This document shows positions 53,252 to 61,065 of a DNA stretch of 64,000 nt, one piece after another. This DNA comes from Polynucleobacter sp. JS-JIR-II-b4. Its GTDB lineage: Bacteria > Pseudomonadota > Gammaproteobacteria > Burkholderiales > Burkholderiaceae. How positions within the stretch are numbered: the stretch's first letter is position 1; each line of letters begins with the position of its first letter. The DNA is taken from assembly GCF_018687815.1 (NCBI RefSeq), contig NZ_CP061306.1, forward strand, positions 1,240,001 to 1,304,000, in the 5' to 3' direction. The notes under the pieces are model-generated. The model saw only the letters and a program-made list of their open reading frames with translations. It made no database searches and was not told the origin of the DNA. The position numbers and the translations under genes were made by a program.

Positions 53252-54826
53252 CTACTTAAAGCTAACTTGGTAAGAACGCCCTACCCTTTCCCATTCTGCC
53301 GCCTCTTTCAGAAGGCTAAATTCAGTCAAGGGATGCTCGGCAACCCATTCCTTTGGAAGGCTAACTAAATACGAACCATCGTGTTCAGAAACTTTTACTT
53401 TAGGAAAATTGGTGTCATTTCGGCCGCGACACAGCACTTGAGCCAGTCGCAAACAAAAGAGCATGCGCCAATCTTCAAAGCTAGCATTATTCGCCAACTT
53501 GCCTAGCTTGCCAGTATGCCCAATGAGTAATGCGGCAAGCCTGGCCTGATCATTTTTAGAGAATCCCGGCATATCAGCGTTGCCCGCTATGTAGGCAGAA
53601 TGTTTGTGATAACCGTTGTGGGAGATTGATAAGCCGATTTCATGTAAATTGGCTGCCCACTGCAATAACGCCACGTTATCCGCCCTGCTCTCCGATTCAG
53701 GTTTTGGCAATTGCTGTAAAAAATCTGCAGCTAATTTACCAACCCGATCTGCCTGCTCTCGATCGACGGTGTAGCGTTGCATAAATTGCTCTACAGTCAC
53801 ATAGCGCATATCGTGATGTTGTGATCGGCCAAGTAAGTCATACAAGACACCACTTCGCAATGCAGCGTCCGTTACCTCCATCTCTTCAATGCCTAATTCA
53901 TCGAATGCCGCCAACATAATCGCTAAACCGCCTGGCCACACAGATCTTCTGTCATCCTTCAGACCCTCTAGCTCTACTTGATTTACATGTTCATACTTGA
54001 GAAGGTGTTTTTTGAGATTCTTAAGGCCTTCACGGGTAATCATTCCACTCGAGCTATTGACGCGGCCCATCATTAAGCCATCGCCACTTCCATTGAAATG
54101 ATTATTTCCGATGAGATCAGCTAAAGCTCTAGCGGTACCGGAAGAGCCAATAACTTGCTTCCAACCACTTTTTAAATAAGCTCCTGATATAACCTGTATT
54201 TCACGGCGAGCTGCCAACTCAGCCTCCTTAAAGGCATGAGCATCAATATTTCCCTTAGGGAAAAATCGCATACTGTGAGATACGCAGCCGATATAAAGGC
54301 TTTCCATCAACTTAGGCTCATAGCCTTTGCCGATAATAAATTCAGTAGAACCACCGCCAATATCAATCACCAATCTATTACCCTGTACAGCCTGAACCTC
54401 ATGCGCCGCTCCGATATAAATCAGCCGTGCCTCCTCAACCCCAGCAATGACTTCAATCGGGAACCCTAGGGCTACTTGTGCATCTTCAATAAATTGCTGA
54501 GAATTTTTAGCAACGCGCAAAGTATTAGTTGCCACCGCTCGAACATTGGCAGGATCAAAGCCGCGAATGCGCTCTCCAAAGCGCCGAATAGCAATCAAAC
54601 CCCGTTGATAGGCATCATTACCAAGCAATTTATTTTCAGTCAGACCAGCAGCCAGGCGGACTGTCTCACGCAAGGTATCAATAGGGCGTAACTGTGTGCC
54701 AGAGGGGGTATTTACTGCTTGGGCCACCAGCATGCGAAAACTGTTCGATCCCAAGTCGACCGCAGCAACAAGGTCTTCTGAATGAACTAAAGGATCTACG
54801 GGATTGCTGGCCAAAATATTCCCCAA
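53252..54826 (-). CDS. ppx: Exopolyphosphatase / pppGpp phosphatase (Ppx/GppA family)
   Basis: Ppx removes terminal phosphates from polyphosphate, and GppA acts on pppGpp. The actin-like ATPase fold shows VAAVDLGSNSFRMLVAQ (about 22-38), ATNTLRVAKNSQ, the second phosphate loop VIDIGGGSTEFIIGKG, and a C-terminal HD-like domain (NLHEIGLSISHNGYHKHSAYI). The frame opens at TTG 54826. A second TTG at 54814 has GGGGA five bases upstream and may be the true start. It converges with the plcP operon, in line with a phosphate-storage role. Confidence 0.93.
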   Translation of the reverse strand: MGNILASNPVDPLVHSEDLVAAVDLGSNSFRMLVAQAVNTPSGTQLRPIDTLRETVRLAAGLTENKLLGNDAYQRGLIAIRRFGERIRGFDPANVRAVATNTLRVAKNSQQFIEDAQVALGFPIEVIAGVEEARLIYIGAAHEVQAVQGNRLVIDIGGGSTEFIIGKGYEPKLMESLYIGCVSHSMRFFPKGNIDAHAFKEAELAARREIQVISGAYLKSGWKQVIGSSGTARALADLIGNNHFNGSGDGLMMGRVNSSSGMITREGLKNLKKHLLKYEHVNQVELEGLKDDRRSVWPGGLAIMLAAFDELGIEEMEVTDAALRSGVLYDLLGRSQHHDMRYVTVEQFMQRYTVDREQADRVGKLAADFLQQLPKPESESRADNVALLQWAANLHEIGLSISHNGYHKHSAYIAGNADMPGFSKNDQARLAALLIGHTGKLGKLANNASFEDWRMLFCLRLAQVLCRGRNDTNFPKVKVSEHDGSYLVSLPKEWVAEHPLTEFSLLKEAAEWERVGRSYQVSFK

Positions 54827-54926
54827 AAATGGAATGCTGTATCAATTATGTCTATTTTATGTAAAAACCATGACATCCTGATGAAATCAACAGCAAGCCT
54901 TAGTGGCTGGGATATATGAGCCTTGT

Positions 54927-55133
54927 TTAGGCTGCTAAGTTTTGCTCTGAGCTAGAACAATCTCGATTACCGAAGCTACACAAAATGCAGCAATCGCCAG
55001 ATTTTGGCTTCAAGATAGCGCTACATGAGCGGCAGCGATACAAGTGCTGAGCACCCTCTTCGGAATTAATAAGCTCGGAAGCCTGGCAATGGGGGCAGGT
55101 AACGATAGATTGGAGATAGTTGGTCTTATTCAC
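54927..55133 (-). CDS. GDCCVxC-type small cysteine-rich protein
   Basis: The 68-residue protein has a zinc-ribbon pattern (CPHCQ...CRSC) and then the motif SGDCCILCSFG, the hallmark of the GDCCVxC (seleno)protein family, here with Ile for Val. No in-frame TGA is seen, so this version uses cysteine. The family's role is unknown; a thiol-redox or metal-binding role is suggested by nine cysteines in 68 residues. It lies between ppx and mgtC on the same strand. Confidence 0.8.
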   Translation of the reverse strand: MNKTNYLQSIVTCPHCQASELINSEEGAQHLYRCRSCSAILKPKSGDCCILCSFGNRDCSSSEQNLAA

Positions 55134-55185
55134 ATCGCAATACTGAACCAGAAATATTTCAATATTGTGTCAATAAATAAATGGC

Positions 55186-55902
55186 TTAGTCGGTTGTGCT
55201 GGGACTCCAGAACGCCTGGGTAACAAATTCTTGATCAGCAATCTTAGCGATCAACTGATCCATCTCATCGCCATCAACAGCCGATGCAGTTAAAACGGCC
55301 TGTATTTCAACATCATCGCTGCCAAATTGATGCACTTCAATATCTTGGGTTTGATAGCCTGCCTCTTCGAGCGTCTTAATAAATTGCTTTAAGGCATGCT
55401 TTTGAGCATGCTTAGGAGTGATGATATATACCGAATTAGTCACCTCTACCGCTTCGGTATCTAGGGGCTGCCTATTAATTAAGCTGACTACTGGGCGAAG
55501 TAAGGTATTGGCTGCCAGAACAAAAACAGTAGCTAGGCAAGCCTCTAAAATTAAGTCAGCCCCTGCACATGCACCCACTGCGCCCGATGCCCACAAAGTA
55601 GCGGCAGTGTTGATACCCCTGACGTTGCCCTCTTCTCGCATGATGACACCGGCGCCCAAAAAGCCAATTCCAGAAACAACATAAGCCATCACATGAACAG
55701 CCCCATCATGACCAGTGAGGCGATTGCCAGCGTCCACAAAAATTGCAGCTCCGATAGCAACTAGAATATTTGTTCTTAAGCCCGCAGTCCGTTGGCGGTA
55801 TTGGCGCTCTAAACCAATTAATCCCCCCAAAATAAAAGCAGCGCAGAGGCTGACGCTCGTATCGGTCAGCGATCCATAGTTAATGTTGTTAATGAATTCC
55901 AT
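55186..55902 (-). CDS. mgtC: MgtC/SapB family membrane protein (first copy)
   Basis: MgtC-like proteins are inner-membrane regulators; in Salmonella MgtC restrains ATP synthase and promotes phosphate uptake control. Four to five helices fill residues 10-145 with the family motifs [33 protein letters not shown] and [34 protein letters not shown] soluble ACT-like C-terminal domain (about 150-238) is present, as in full-length MgtC. It lies 18 bases after the alkaline phosphatase gene and shares its operon, so it should be under the same Pho box. Confidence 0.92.
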   Translation of the reverse strand: MEFINNINYGSLTDTSVSLCAAFILGGLIGLERQYRQRTAGLRTNILVAIGAAIFVDAGNRLTGHDGAVHVMAYVVSGIGFLGAGVIMREEGNVRGINTAATLWASGAVGACAGADLILEACLATVFVLAANTLLRPVVSLINRQPLDTEAVEVTNSVYIITPKHAQKHALKQFIKTLEEAGYQTQDIEVHQFGSDDVEIQAVLTASAVDGDEMDQLIAKIADQEFVTQAFWSPSTTD

Positions 55903-55920
55903 GGCAGCTTTAATCCAAAA

Positions 55921-57666
55921 TTATTTTGATCCTAAACCTAAGGATTGCACCATTATCTTAAACACTTCCGTGTTATCCATAAAGCCCTTGAAGTTTTCTG
56001 AGCCGGGGCCCATGGCATTCAGAACAGCATCATCTGCCGTATGAACGCCAGACTCTTGGTGCGATGGCAAATTACCGCCCACATGAATTGCATCCTCCTG
56101 AAGCTGAAGATATTTTGGATTAGCTACATATTTACCAGAATCATCTTTAACGGCAGGAACAAAAGTGCCATCCATTTTAGGATGTAGGGTTTCATAGTGA
56201 TCGGGGTAGTTACCATAAAAGAAGGCAATGCGCTTAGATACATCGATCTTATTTGGGTAACCCTGAATATCTGCTTTTGGATAATTTGGATAGCCGGCCT
56301 CGGCGTAAATACCCACCTTTTCACGTAAAGGTCCAGGCTTGTCATCATGCACTACCCCGCTAATGGATCCACTGTGAGTATGATCAGGCGTCACGATGAT
56401 TAAAGTATCTGGATGCGTTTTAGCAAAGTCCTTAGCGATTTGTACGGCATTACTAAGCATGATGGTATCAAATGCAGCTCGCTCCCAATCAAGAGGGTGA
56501 TTGAACTTATCAATTAAAGCTGCCTCTACCATCAAGAAAAATCCATTGGGATTTCTGGATAACACATCAATGGCAGATTGGGTCATCTCGGTTAAATCGG
56601 GCTGATTGGGAAATTGTTCAACCGTATTCTTTTTCAGATACAAACGATCCAGCGATCCATCCATATTGTCTGGATGAAAGACGCCAAATAGTTTTTTTGT
56701 ACCTTTACTCTCTGATGCTAAAAGTAATTCTTGTTTTGTAAAAGCTAACTGATAGCCCTTCAACTTGAAGTTTTCAACCAAATTCTTCTCATCCTTACGT
56801 CTTGAGCCCTTAGTGGATTGCGGATAAAAATAGGCAGAGCCACCGCCTAGGATGACTTCAGCGCCACTAGATAAGAGCTGATCAGCAATATATTGTTTAT
56901 CTGCTCTACGCCTAGTATGAGATACCATGGCGCCCGGGGTTGCATCCTCCAACTCGGCATCAGAAACAATGCCTACTGCCATCTTGGTATTGCGCTTGAT
57001 CAGCTCTGCAATGGTTTCCACTTTGGGATGCGAGAGATTATCGCTAGCTCGGGATACATAAACGCCCATGGCATTCACTGCTGTCTTATGCCCTGTTGTG
57101 TATGCGCTCATAGAGTTTGCAGAGTCTGTAATTAGTGAATCAGACCCTGAAGTACCTATCATGGCTGTACTGGGCATATCGTCAAATGCCAATCTGCCTT
57201 GATATTTGCCCTCTTGAATTCCCTTCGAGAGGACTCTTGCGGTTGTCCGGTTAGCAATCGTCATACCATCGCCAATAAATAGAATCACATTTTTTACGCG
57301 GCGAGGACCAGTTGCATATACATCCCAATTTACTTGCAAACGCTCCTGGGGTGCTCGAGCCACGATTTGATATTTACCAGCCTTAGTTAACTGAACCTCT
57401 CGATACAGGATGGAGCTACCTTTGCCATTTTCATTAGAAATAAACTCGGGTTGGGCGCTAATAATTTTATTTATTGGTGCGCCATTGAGTTCGATCTCAG
57501 CATCCCCAAGATTAATGACGGTATTAAATTCAATCTTGATATCAAACTTAGATCCAGCCAAAATGGCAGCTTGGTCGATTGGATAGATAGCTGCAGCTTG
57601 GATAAATCCTGCAATTGATCCAAAAAAAATGAAGGAGGCAATCCTGATAAGACGGGGAGTTTTCAT
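55921..57666 (-). CDS. phoA: Alkaline phosphatase, PhoA family
   Basis: The enzyme releases phosphate from organic esters in the periplasm. A signal peptide ends near residue 25 (GFIQAA). An extra N-terminal beta domain of about 95 residues comes before the phosphatase core. The core holds VILFIGDGM (metal ligand Asp133), the nucleophile site TDSANSMSAYTTGHK (Ser182), MVEAALIDKFNHPLDWERAAFDT, TPDHTHSG, and HTADDAVLNAMGPGS with the last zinc histidine. At 581 residues it is longer than E. coli PhoA because of the added domain. A Pho box lies upstream, and mgtC follows in the same operon. Confidence 0.94.
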   Translation of the reverse strand: MKTPRLIRIASFIFFGSIAGFIQAAAIYPIDQAAILAGSKFDIKIEFNTVINLGDAEIELNGAPINKIISAQPEFISNENGKGSSILYREVQLTKAGKYQIVARAPQERLQVNWDVYATGPRRVKNVILFIGDGMTIANRTTARVLSKGIQEGKYQGRLAFDDMPSTAMIGTSGSDSLITDSANSMSAYTTGHKTAVNAMGVYVSRASDNLSHPKVETIAELIKRNTKMAVGIVSDAELEDATPGAMVSHTRRRADKQYIADQLLSSGAEVILGGGSAYFYPQSTKGSRRKDEKNLVENFKLKGYQLAFTKQELLLASESKGTKKLFGVFHPDNMDGSLDRLYLKKNTVEQFPNQPDLTEMTQSAIDVLSRNPNGFFLMVEAALIDKFNHPLDWERAAFDTIMLSNAVQIAKDFAKTHPDTLIIVTPDHTHSGSISGVVHDDKPGPLREKVGIYAEAGYPNYPKADIQGYPNKIDVSKRIAFFYGNYPDHYETLHPKMDGTFVPAVKDDSGKYVANPKYLQLQEDAIHVGGNLPSHQESGVHTADDAVLNAMGPGSENFKGFMDNTEVFKIMVQSLGLGSK

Positions 57667-57714
57667 AGAGTCGAAATGGTGAATAAGCTTAGGGAAGCTA
57701 CAATATCCACCAAT

Positions 57715-57735
57715 AAAGTGACACTCTCATGACTA
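57715..57735 (-). promoter_or_regulatory. Pho box in front of phoA
   Basis: On the minus strand two units exactly 11 bases apart read TAGTCATGAGA and GTGTCACTTTA. Ten bases after GTGTCAC comes GATATT, a 4-of-6 match to the -10 consensus at the E. coli pstS offset. The phoA ATG is about 50 bases downstream. Confidence 0.78.
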
Positions 57736-57749
57736 CGCCCTGATAGGCC

Positions 57750-59102
57750 TTAAAGGGCTGCTTTTTTCTTAGCCGCTTTCAATCTACCCGATTTGACCGC
57801 CTTACGAAATAAATCGAAGTCTTGCTCATTCTGCTTTGCATAGGATCTTGCAAAGGAATACATTGCCTCGCCAAATTCTTTTAATTCACCACAATAACCG
57901 GTAAGTTCAGCCGCATCTCCAGAGCGAGCGTGACCCAGGGCAAGAGCCCAGCCGAACAATTTTGAATAGTCGGCAAAGTTCTTTAGAGAGATGCCGCCAG
58001 GACCGATCGGAATACCTCCCTTCATATCGCGTAGTTGGCGAAGGTAAAATCCCTCGCTATTGTCTATATCAAACTGTACCGAGCCGTAGTTTAAAAAGAT
58101 ATCTGGAGCACCCTGAAGTAATCTCTGACCAGCCACCACACGCTGACCCATATCACGATAAATGGATGCCCCAAGATAAGGACTCAAGACAGACTTTTGA
58201 GCTTCCTTGTATTGCAAGAACAGGGGATCATTTTCACTATCACCCTCAAAATAAAGAACCAAGCAATTAGTCCCCACGCTACCTACGCCAACCACCTTAC
58301 GTGCAAAATCTTTTAAAAAGTAGCGCTCGAATAGAATCTTGCGATCAGCTAGTAAAGTACTTGAATAATTTAACAAGGCCCTATTAATAAGAGAGCTTAG
58401 AGGTTGTCCGTAAGCACTCCCTTTGAAATGCTCAATTAAAGGAGGCTTGTTGATGATCTTTCTATCTTTGCCAACAAGCGTAGTCAGTTTTTGCAGTACT
58501 TGTATATTGCCCTGCCCTTTAGTCTGCTTTAAATAAACATCAATTTGCTTTTGATGTTCTTTAGAAAAATGCTTACGTATCTCTGAATCACTAATAAATT
58601 CTTGAGCTAAATCCAAATAAGGCATATGCGCATATTGAGCCATCCGCTTTTGATACTCAGCGCAAATACGCAATACTATTTTTTTACTTAATACTTTGTC
58701 GCCACCATTGCTTTCACAGGCAATGACTGCGCTTGCAACAAGACGTTTGAGGTCCCATTCCCAACTACCAGGCAAAGTTTCGTCAAAGTCATTAATACCA
58801 AATACCAGTCGATGTTCGGCAGTTCCAAACAAGCCGAAATTAGATACGTGCATGTCTCCACATAGCTGAACCGTGATATTGGTAGATGGTTGGTTAGCTA
58901 AGTCTTGAGCCATGATGGCGGCTCCCCCTCGATAAAATGCAAAGGGCGACTGCAGCATGCGCTCATAACGAATCGGGATCAGCGACTCAATTCGAGTCTT
59001 AGCTTGATTCTCCAGAATGGTGACAGGGTCAATTCGGTGTTTTGGGGGGGGTATAGATACCCTGCTGAGCAATGCTGACCTTTTTTCGCAAGGCTTTACC
59101 AT
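57750..59102 (-). CDS. DUF2252 family protein, N-terminus out of frame
   Basis: DUF2252 proteins are about 450 residues, of unknown biochemical function. The conserved body is intact: RIDPVTILENQAKTRIESLIPIRYERMLQSPFAFYRGGAAIMAQDL, LCGDMHVSNFGLFGTAEHRLVFGINDFDE, VVGVGSVGTNCLVLYFEG and YCGELKEFGEAMYSFARSYAKQNEQDF. The ATG at 59102 is probably not the true start, since it lies within codons of another frame that encode the normal family N-terminus (see 59029-59193). The last residues are lysine-rich (KAAKKKAAL). Confidence 0.85.
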   Translation of the reverse strand: MVKPCEKRSALLSRVSIPPPKHRIDPVTILENQAKTRIESLIPIRYERMLQSPFAFYRGGAAIMAQDLANQPSTNITVQLCGDMHVSNFGLFGTAEHRLVFGINDFDETLPGSWEWDLKRLVASAVIACESNGGDKVLSKKIVLRICAEYQKRMAQYAHMPYLDLAQEFISDSEIRKHFSKEHQKQIDVYLKQTKGQGNIQVLQKLTTLVGKDRKIINKPPLIEHFKGSAYGQPLSSLINRALLNYSSTLLADRKILFERYFLKDFARKVVGVGSVGTNCLVLYFEGDSENDPLFLQYKEAQKSVLSPYLGASIYRDMGQRVVAGQRLLQGAPDIFLNYGSVQFDIDNSEGFYLRQLRDMKGGIPIGPGGISLKNFADYSKLFGWALALGHARSGDAAELTGYCGELKEFGEAMYSFARSYAKQNEQDFDLFRKAVKSGRLKAAKKKAAL

Positions 59103-59193
59103 CTGCCATGCGCTTTTTGATGCTGGGCCTAGGATTACTAAAAGACTCTACCGACCTAAGAACAGCAAATTTTGGCTTTTTCTCTATAGACAT
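59029..59193 (-). other. Out-of-frame true N-terminus of the DUF2252 gene, with a C8 tract
   Basis: A second frame starts at ATG 59193 with GAGGA upstream and reads MSIEKKPKFAVLRSVESF to ADGKALRKKVSIAQQGIYTPP before stopping. GKALRKKV followed by a Pro-rich turn is how DUF2252 proteins begin. The two frames meet at eight C on the minus strand (59044-59051). Seven (or ten) C would join them as IYTPPKHRIDPV. The full protein would have about 480 residues. Confidence 0.75.
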
Positions 59194-59204
59194 CAGATTC
59201 CTCA

Positions 59205-59232
59205 AAAGGGTTACATTCAATCTTAACCCTTT
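59205..59232 (-). terminator. Stem-loop between arsC2 and the DUF2252 gene
   Basis: On the minus strand AAAGGGTTA and TAACCCTTT form a perfect 9-bp stem around a 10-base loop, followed by only one more T. It lies 16 bases after the arsC2 stop and 12 bases before the DUF2252 start. It may be a weak terminator or an RNA element controlling the next gene. Confidence 0.5.
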
Positions 59233-59247
59233 ATTCGATGCTATTGC

Positions 59248-59751
59248 CTATCTAAACTTTAGGCGATGATGAATGGACTGTAGTTCATCCTTAATTTGCA
59301 CATGATCTAATTTATCTATGGGTAAATCCATGAGTAGTTCAATGCGATTTCGCAGCCCCATTTCGACCTGCCTAAATGCATCTAGCATGGCTACATCCCC
59401 TGAATCTACAGCGGCAGGATCAGCAAACCCCCAATGGGCGCTAACAGCATGGCCGGGCCAGTAAGGGCACTCCTCACCAGCAGCAGAGTCACAGACCGTA
59501 ATAATGAAGTCCATACGTACAGCCCCATCTACTCCAAACTCATCCCAGCTTTTACTACTCAGCAGCTCTAGTGGGTAATCTAATTGCCTGGCAATACCCA
59601 ATGCGATTGGATGCACATACTTTGATGGCCTAGATCCAGCTGAATACCCTCTAAATCGTCCATGGCTTAGAGTGGTTGCCAATACTTCACCAAGAATGGA
59701 TCTTGCGGAGTTGCCAGTGCATAAAAATAAAATATTGTACTGATTACTCAT
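59248..59751 (-). CDS. arsC: Second arsenate reductase-like LMW phosphatase
   Basis: This 167-residue paralogue of the ars-operon enzyme keeps all catalytic residues: P-loop FLCTGNSARS (Cys11, Arg17), SKSWDEFG, and the redox pair Cys87 and Cys95 in TVCDSAAGEECPYWPG. It has no local regulator or transporter. Its place in the phosphate cluster suggests arsenate detoxification linked to phosphate uptake, or action on another small oxyanion or phospho-substrate. It may be transcribed with the 58-residue gene 24 bases upstream. Confidence 0.9.
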   Translation of the reverse strand: MSNQYNILFLCTGNSARSILGEVLATTLSHGRFRGYSAGSRPSKYVHPIALGIARQLDYPLELLSSKSWDEFGVDGAVRMDFIITVCDSAAGEECPYWPGHAVSAHWGFADPAAVDSGDVAMLDAFRQVEMGLRNRIELLMDLPIDKLDHVQIKDELQSIHHRLKFR

Positions 59752-59775
59752 TAATATTTATGCACTTCAATTGGA

Positions 59776-59952
59776 TTAAATAATTTCGTCAAGACGAAGA
59801 GAAAATCTCCCATCCATCAAAAATTGATTTTGATGAGAATCTAATGGTTGATTCTGAGAAATGATTTCTTTCTCAATTTTTTCAATTGTGGATTTTCCAT
59901 CGACACCAATTCTGAGCGCCAAAGGAAGATACTTAACAAGATTCTCAGTCAT
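59776..59952 (-). CDS. Small unknown protein, 58 residues
   Basis: An open frame from ATG 59952 to TAA 59776 encodes MTENLVKYLPLALRIGVDGK and continues to FLMDGRFSLRLDEII. Composition is that of a normal soluble protein, with a helical middle. The ribosome site is weak. It lies directly upstream of arsC2 on the same strand. I recognise no family, and it could be a chance frame. The 550-base stretch 59752-60301 otherwise holds only the 30-residue gene at 60057-60149. Confidence 0.45.
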   Translation of the reverse strand: MTENLVKYLPLALRIGVDGKSTIEKIEKEIISQNQPLDSHQNQFLMDGRFSLRLDEII

Positions 59953-60056
59953 TTGGAATGCATTCTTATGTATAAAGTTAAGATCAATATTAGGCGTAAT
60001 TTATGGCAGTTTTATTAATATATAAATCGAAAAGCCCAATAAAGCTGGCATTCAAA

Positions 60057-60149
60057 TCAACTACCTAGCCTATGAAAGACGTAGCGCTTTGCATAAGCCC
60101 GTCTTGCCTCGTACCATGCTTGCCAAACCATCATAAGAAATTTTTTCAT
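60057..60149 (-). CDS. Small basic peptide, 30 residues
   Basis: ATG 60149 has a strong ribosome site (AAAGGGA, about nine bases upstream) and opens MKKFLMMVWQAWYEARRAYA, then KRYVFHRLGS and TGA. The product would be one amphipathic helix with a hydrophobic N-terminal third and a basic remainder, typical of small membrane-associated peptides. No family is recognised. Confidence 0.5.
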   Translation of the reverse strand: MKKFLMMVWQAWYEARRAYAKRYVFHRLGS

Positions 60150-60301
60150 CGCGTCATCCCTTTGTTTAAAGAATTATTCCAAAACACCTTCATGACTAGT
60201 GTGACTTTGAAACATGTCAAGGTGATGGCTTATTTGTGACCAATCAAAGCATCTGATATACACTGAAGTTATAAGAAGTCTGATTGTTAAAGGGAAGTCA
60301 T

Positions 60302-60778
60302 ATGACTCAATGGGAAATATATGGGGCCATTGCCCTAAGACTAGGTTTGGCTTTGTTAGTAGGCACCATACTGGGCCTAAATCGCTGGCTTCATCACAAA
60401 CCCGCAGGCATTCGTACACATTCGCTAGTAGCCATTGGTTCTGCAACCGCAGTATTACTCATTAGTGATTTTGTTCAAGATGATGCGCAATCAGTCAGTC
60501 GTGTTTTGCAAGGTCTGATTACAGGCCTAGGATTTTTAGGTGCTGGCGTCATTATTCGCGAACAAAGATTACAAAAAATTCACGGCCTAACTACAGCAGC
60601 AAGTATTTGGTCTTGCGCCTTAATTGGCGCTGCTTTTGGGGCGGGCCAATTTGCCCTGGGAGGTCTTAGCTTGGGCGCCATCCTACTGACATTAGTCATT
60701 GGTGGTCCCCTTGAAAGGTTTGTCGCCAGGCTTAATGGGATCAAGCGGAGCTCCGAAGTATCTAGCGATCCAGACTAA
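60302..60778 (+). CDS. MgtC/SapB family membrane protein (second, short copy)
   Basis: This 158-residue protein holds only the membrane part of MgtC: IALRLGLALLVGTILGLNRWLHHKPAGIRTHSLVAIGSATAV and [45 protein letters not shown]. The C-terminal soluble domain of the first copy is missing, as in many SapB-type members. I choose the ATG at 60302, which has AAAGGGA upstream, over an in-frame TTG 18 bases earlier. Target and inducing signal are unknown. Confidence 0.9.
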   Translation: MTQWEIYGAIALRLGLALLVGTILGLNRWLHHKPAGIRTHSLVAIGSATAVLLISDFVQDDAQSVSRVLQGLITGLGFLGAGVIIREQRLQKIHGLTTAASIWSCALIGAAFGAGQFALGGLSLGAILLTLVIGGPLERFVARLNGIKRSSEVSSDPD

Positions 60779-60861
60779 AACCCGTATTGAGGCCTCAAAA
60801 AGCAGTTTTGTCATATTAGTTTGCTAGGATTGGCTCCATCCTGATCCTTAGTTGAAAAAAT

Positions 60862-61062
60862 ATGAGCAAATACCTATACGAAGACGCTGTAAAACAATTA
60901 CAAGAGTCTGGCAGCATTGGATTGGCAGACTTAAAAAACCTACCCCATGAAGATCTAGTAGAACTGCTTGAGGAAATTAAGGTTTGGTGTCTTTATGCCA
61001 ACGGCAAAGCCGAGAAGCTACCTAAAGAATCCAAAAAGAAGAAGAAAAAGAAAAAAGATTAA
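60862..61062 (+). CDS. Small unknown protein with a poly-lysine tail
   Basis: The 66-residue product is acidic and helical in its first 50 residues (YLYEDAVKQLQESGSIGLADLKNLPHEDLVELLEEIKVW), then ends in KESKKKKKKKKD. The frame has no rare-codon or overlap oddity and lies alone, convergent with phoR, whose stop is three bases away. I do not recognise a named family. A nucleic-acid or polyphosphate-binding tail is possible; lysine-rich tracts can accept polyphosphate in other proteins. That idea is speculation. Confidence 0.7.
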   Translation: MSKYLYEDAVKQLQESGSIGLADLKNLPHEDLVELLEEIKVWCLYANGKAEKLPKESKKKKKKKKD

Positions 61063-61065
61063 TGC

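Noticed and set aside
60180..60260. GTCAC and GTCAT repeats upstream of the 30-residue gene as a fifth Pho box
   Set aside because: The half-sites are nine bases apart, not eleven, and other Pho-box positions do not match.
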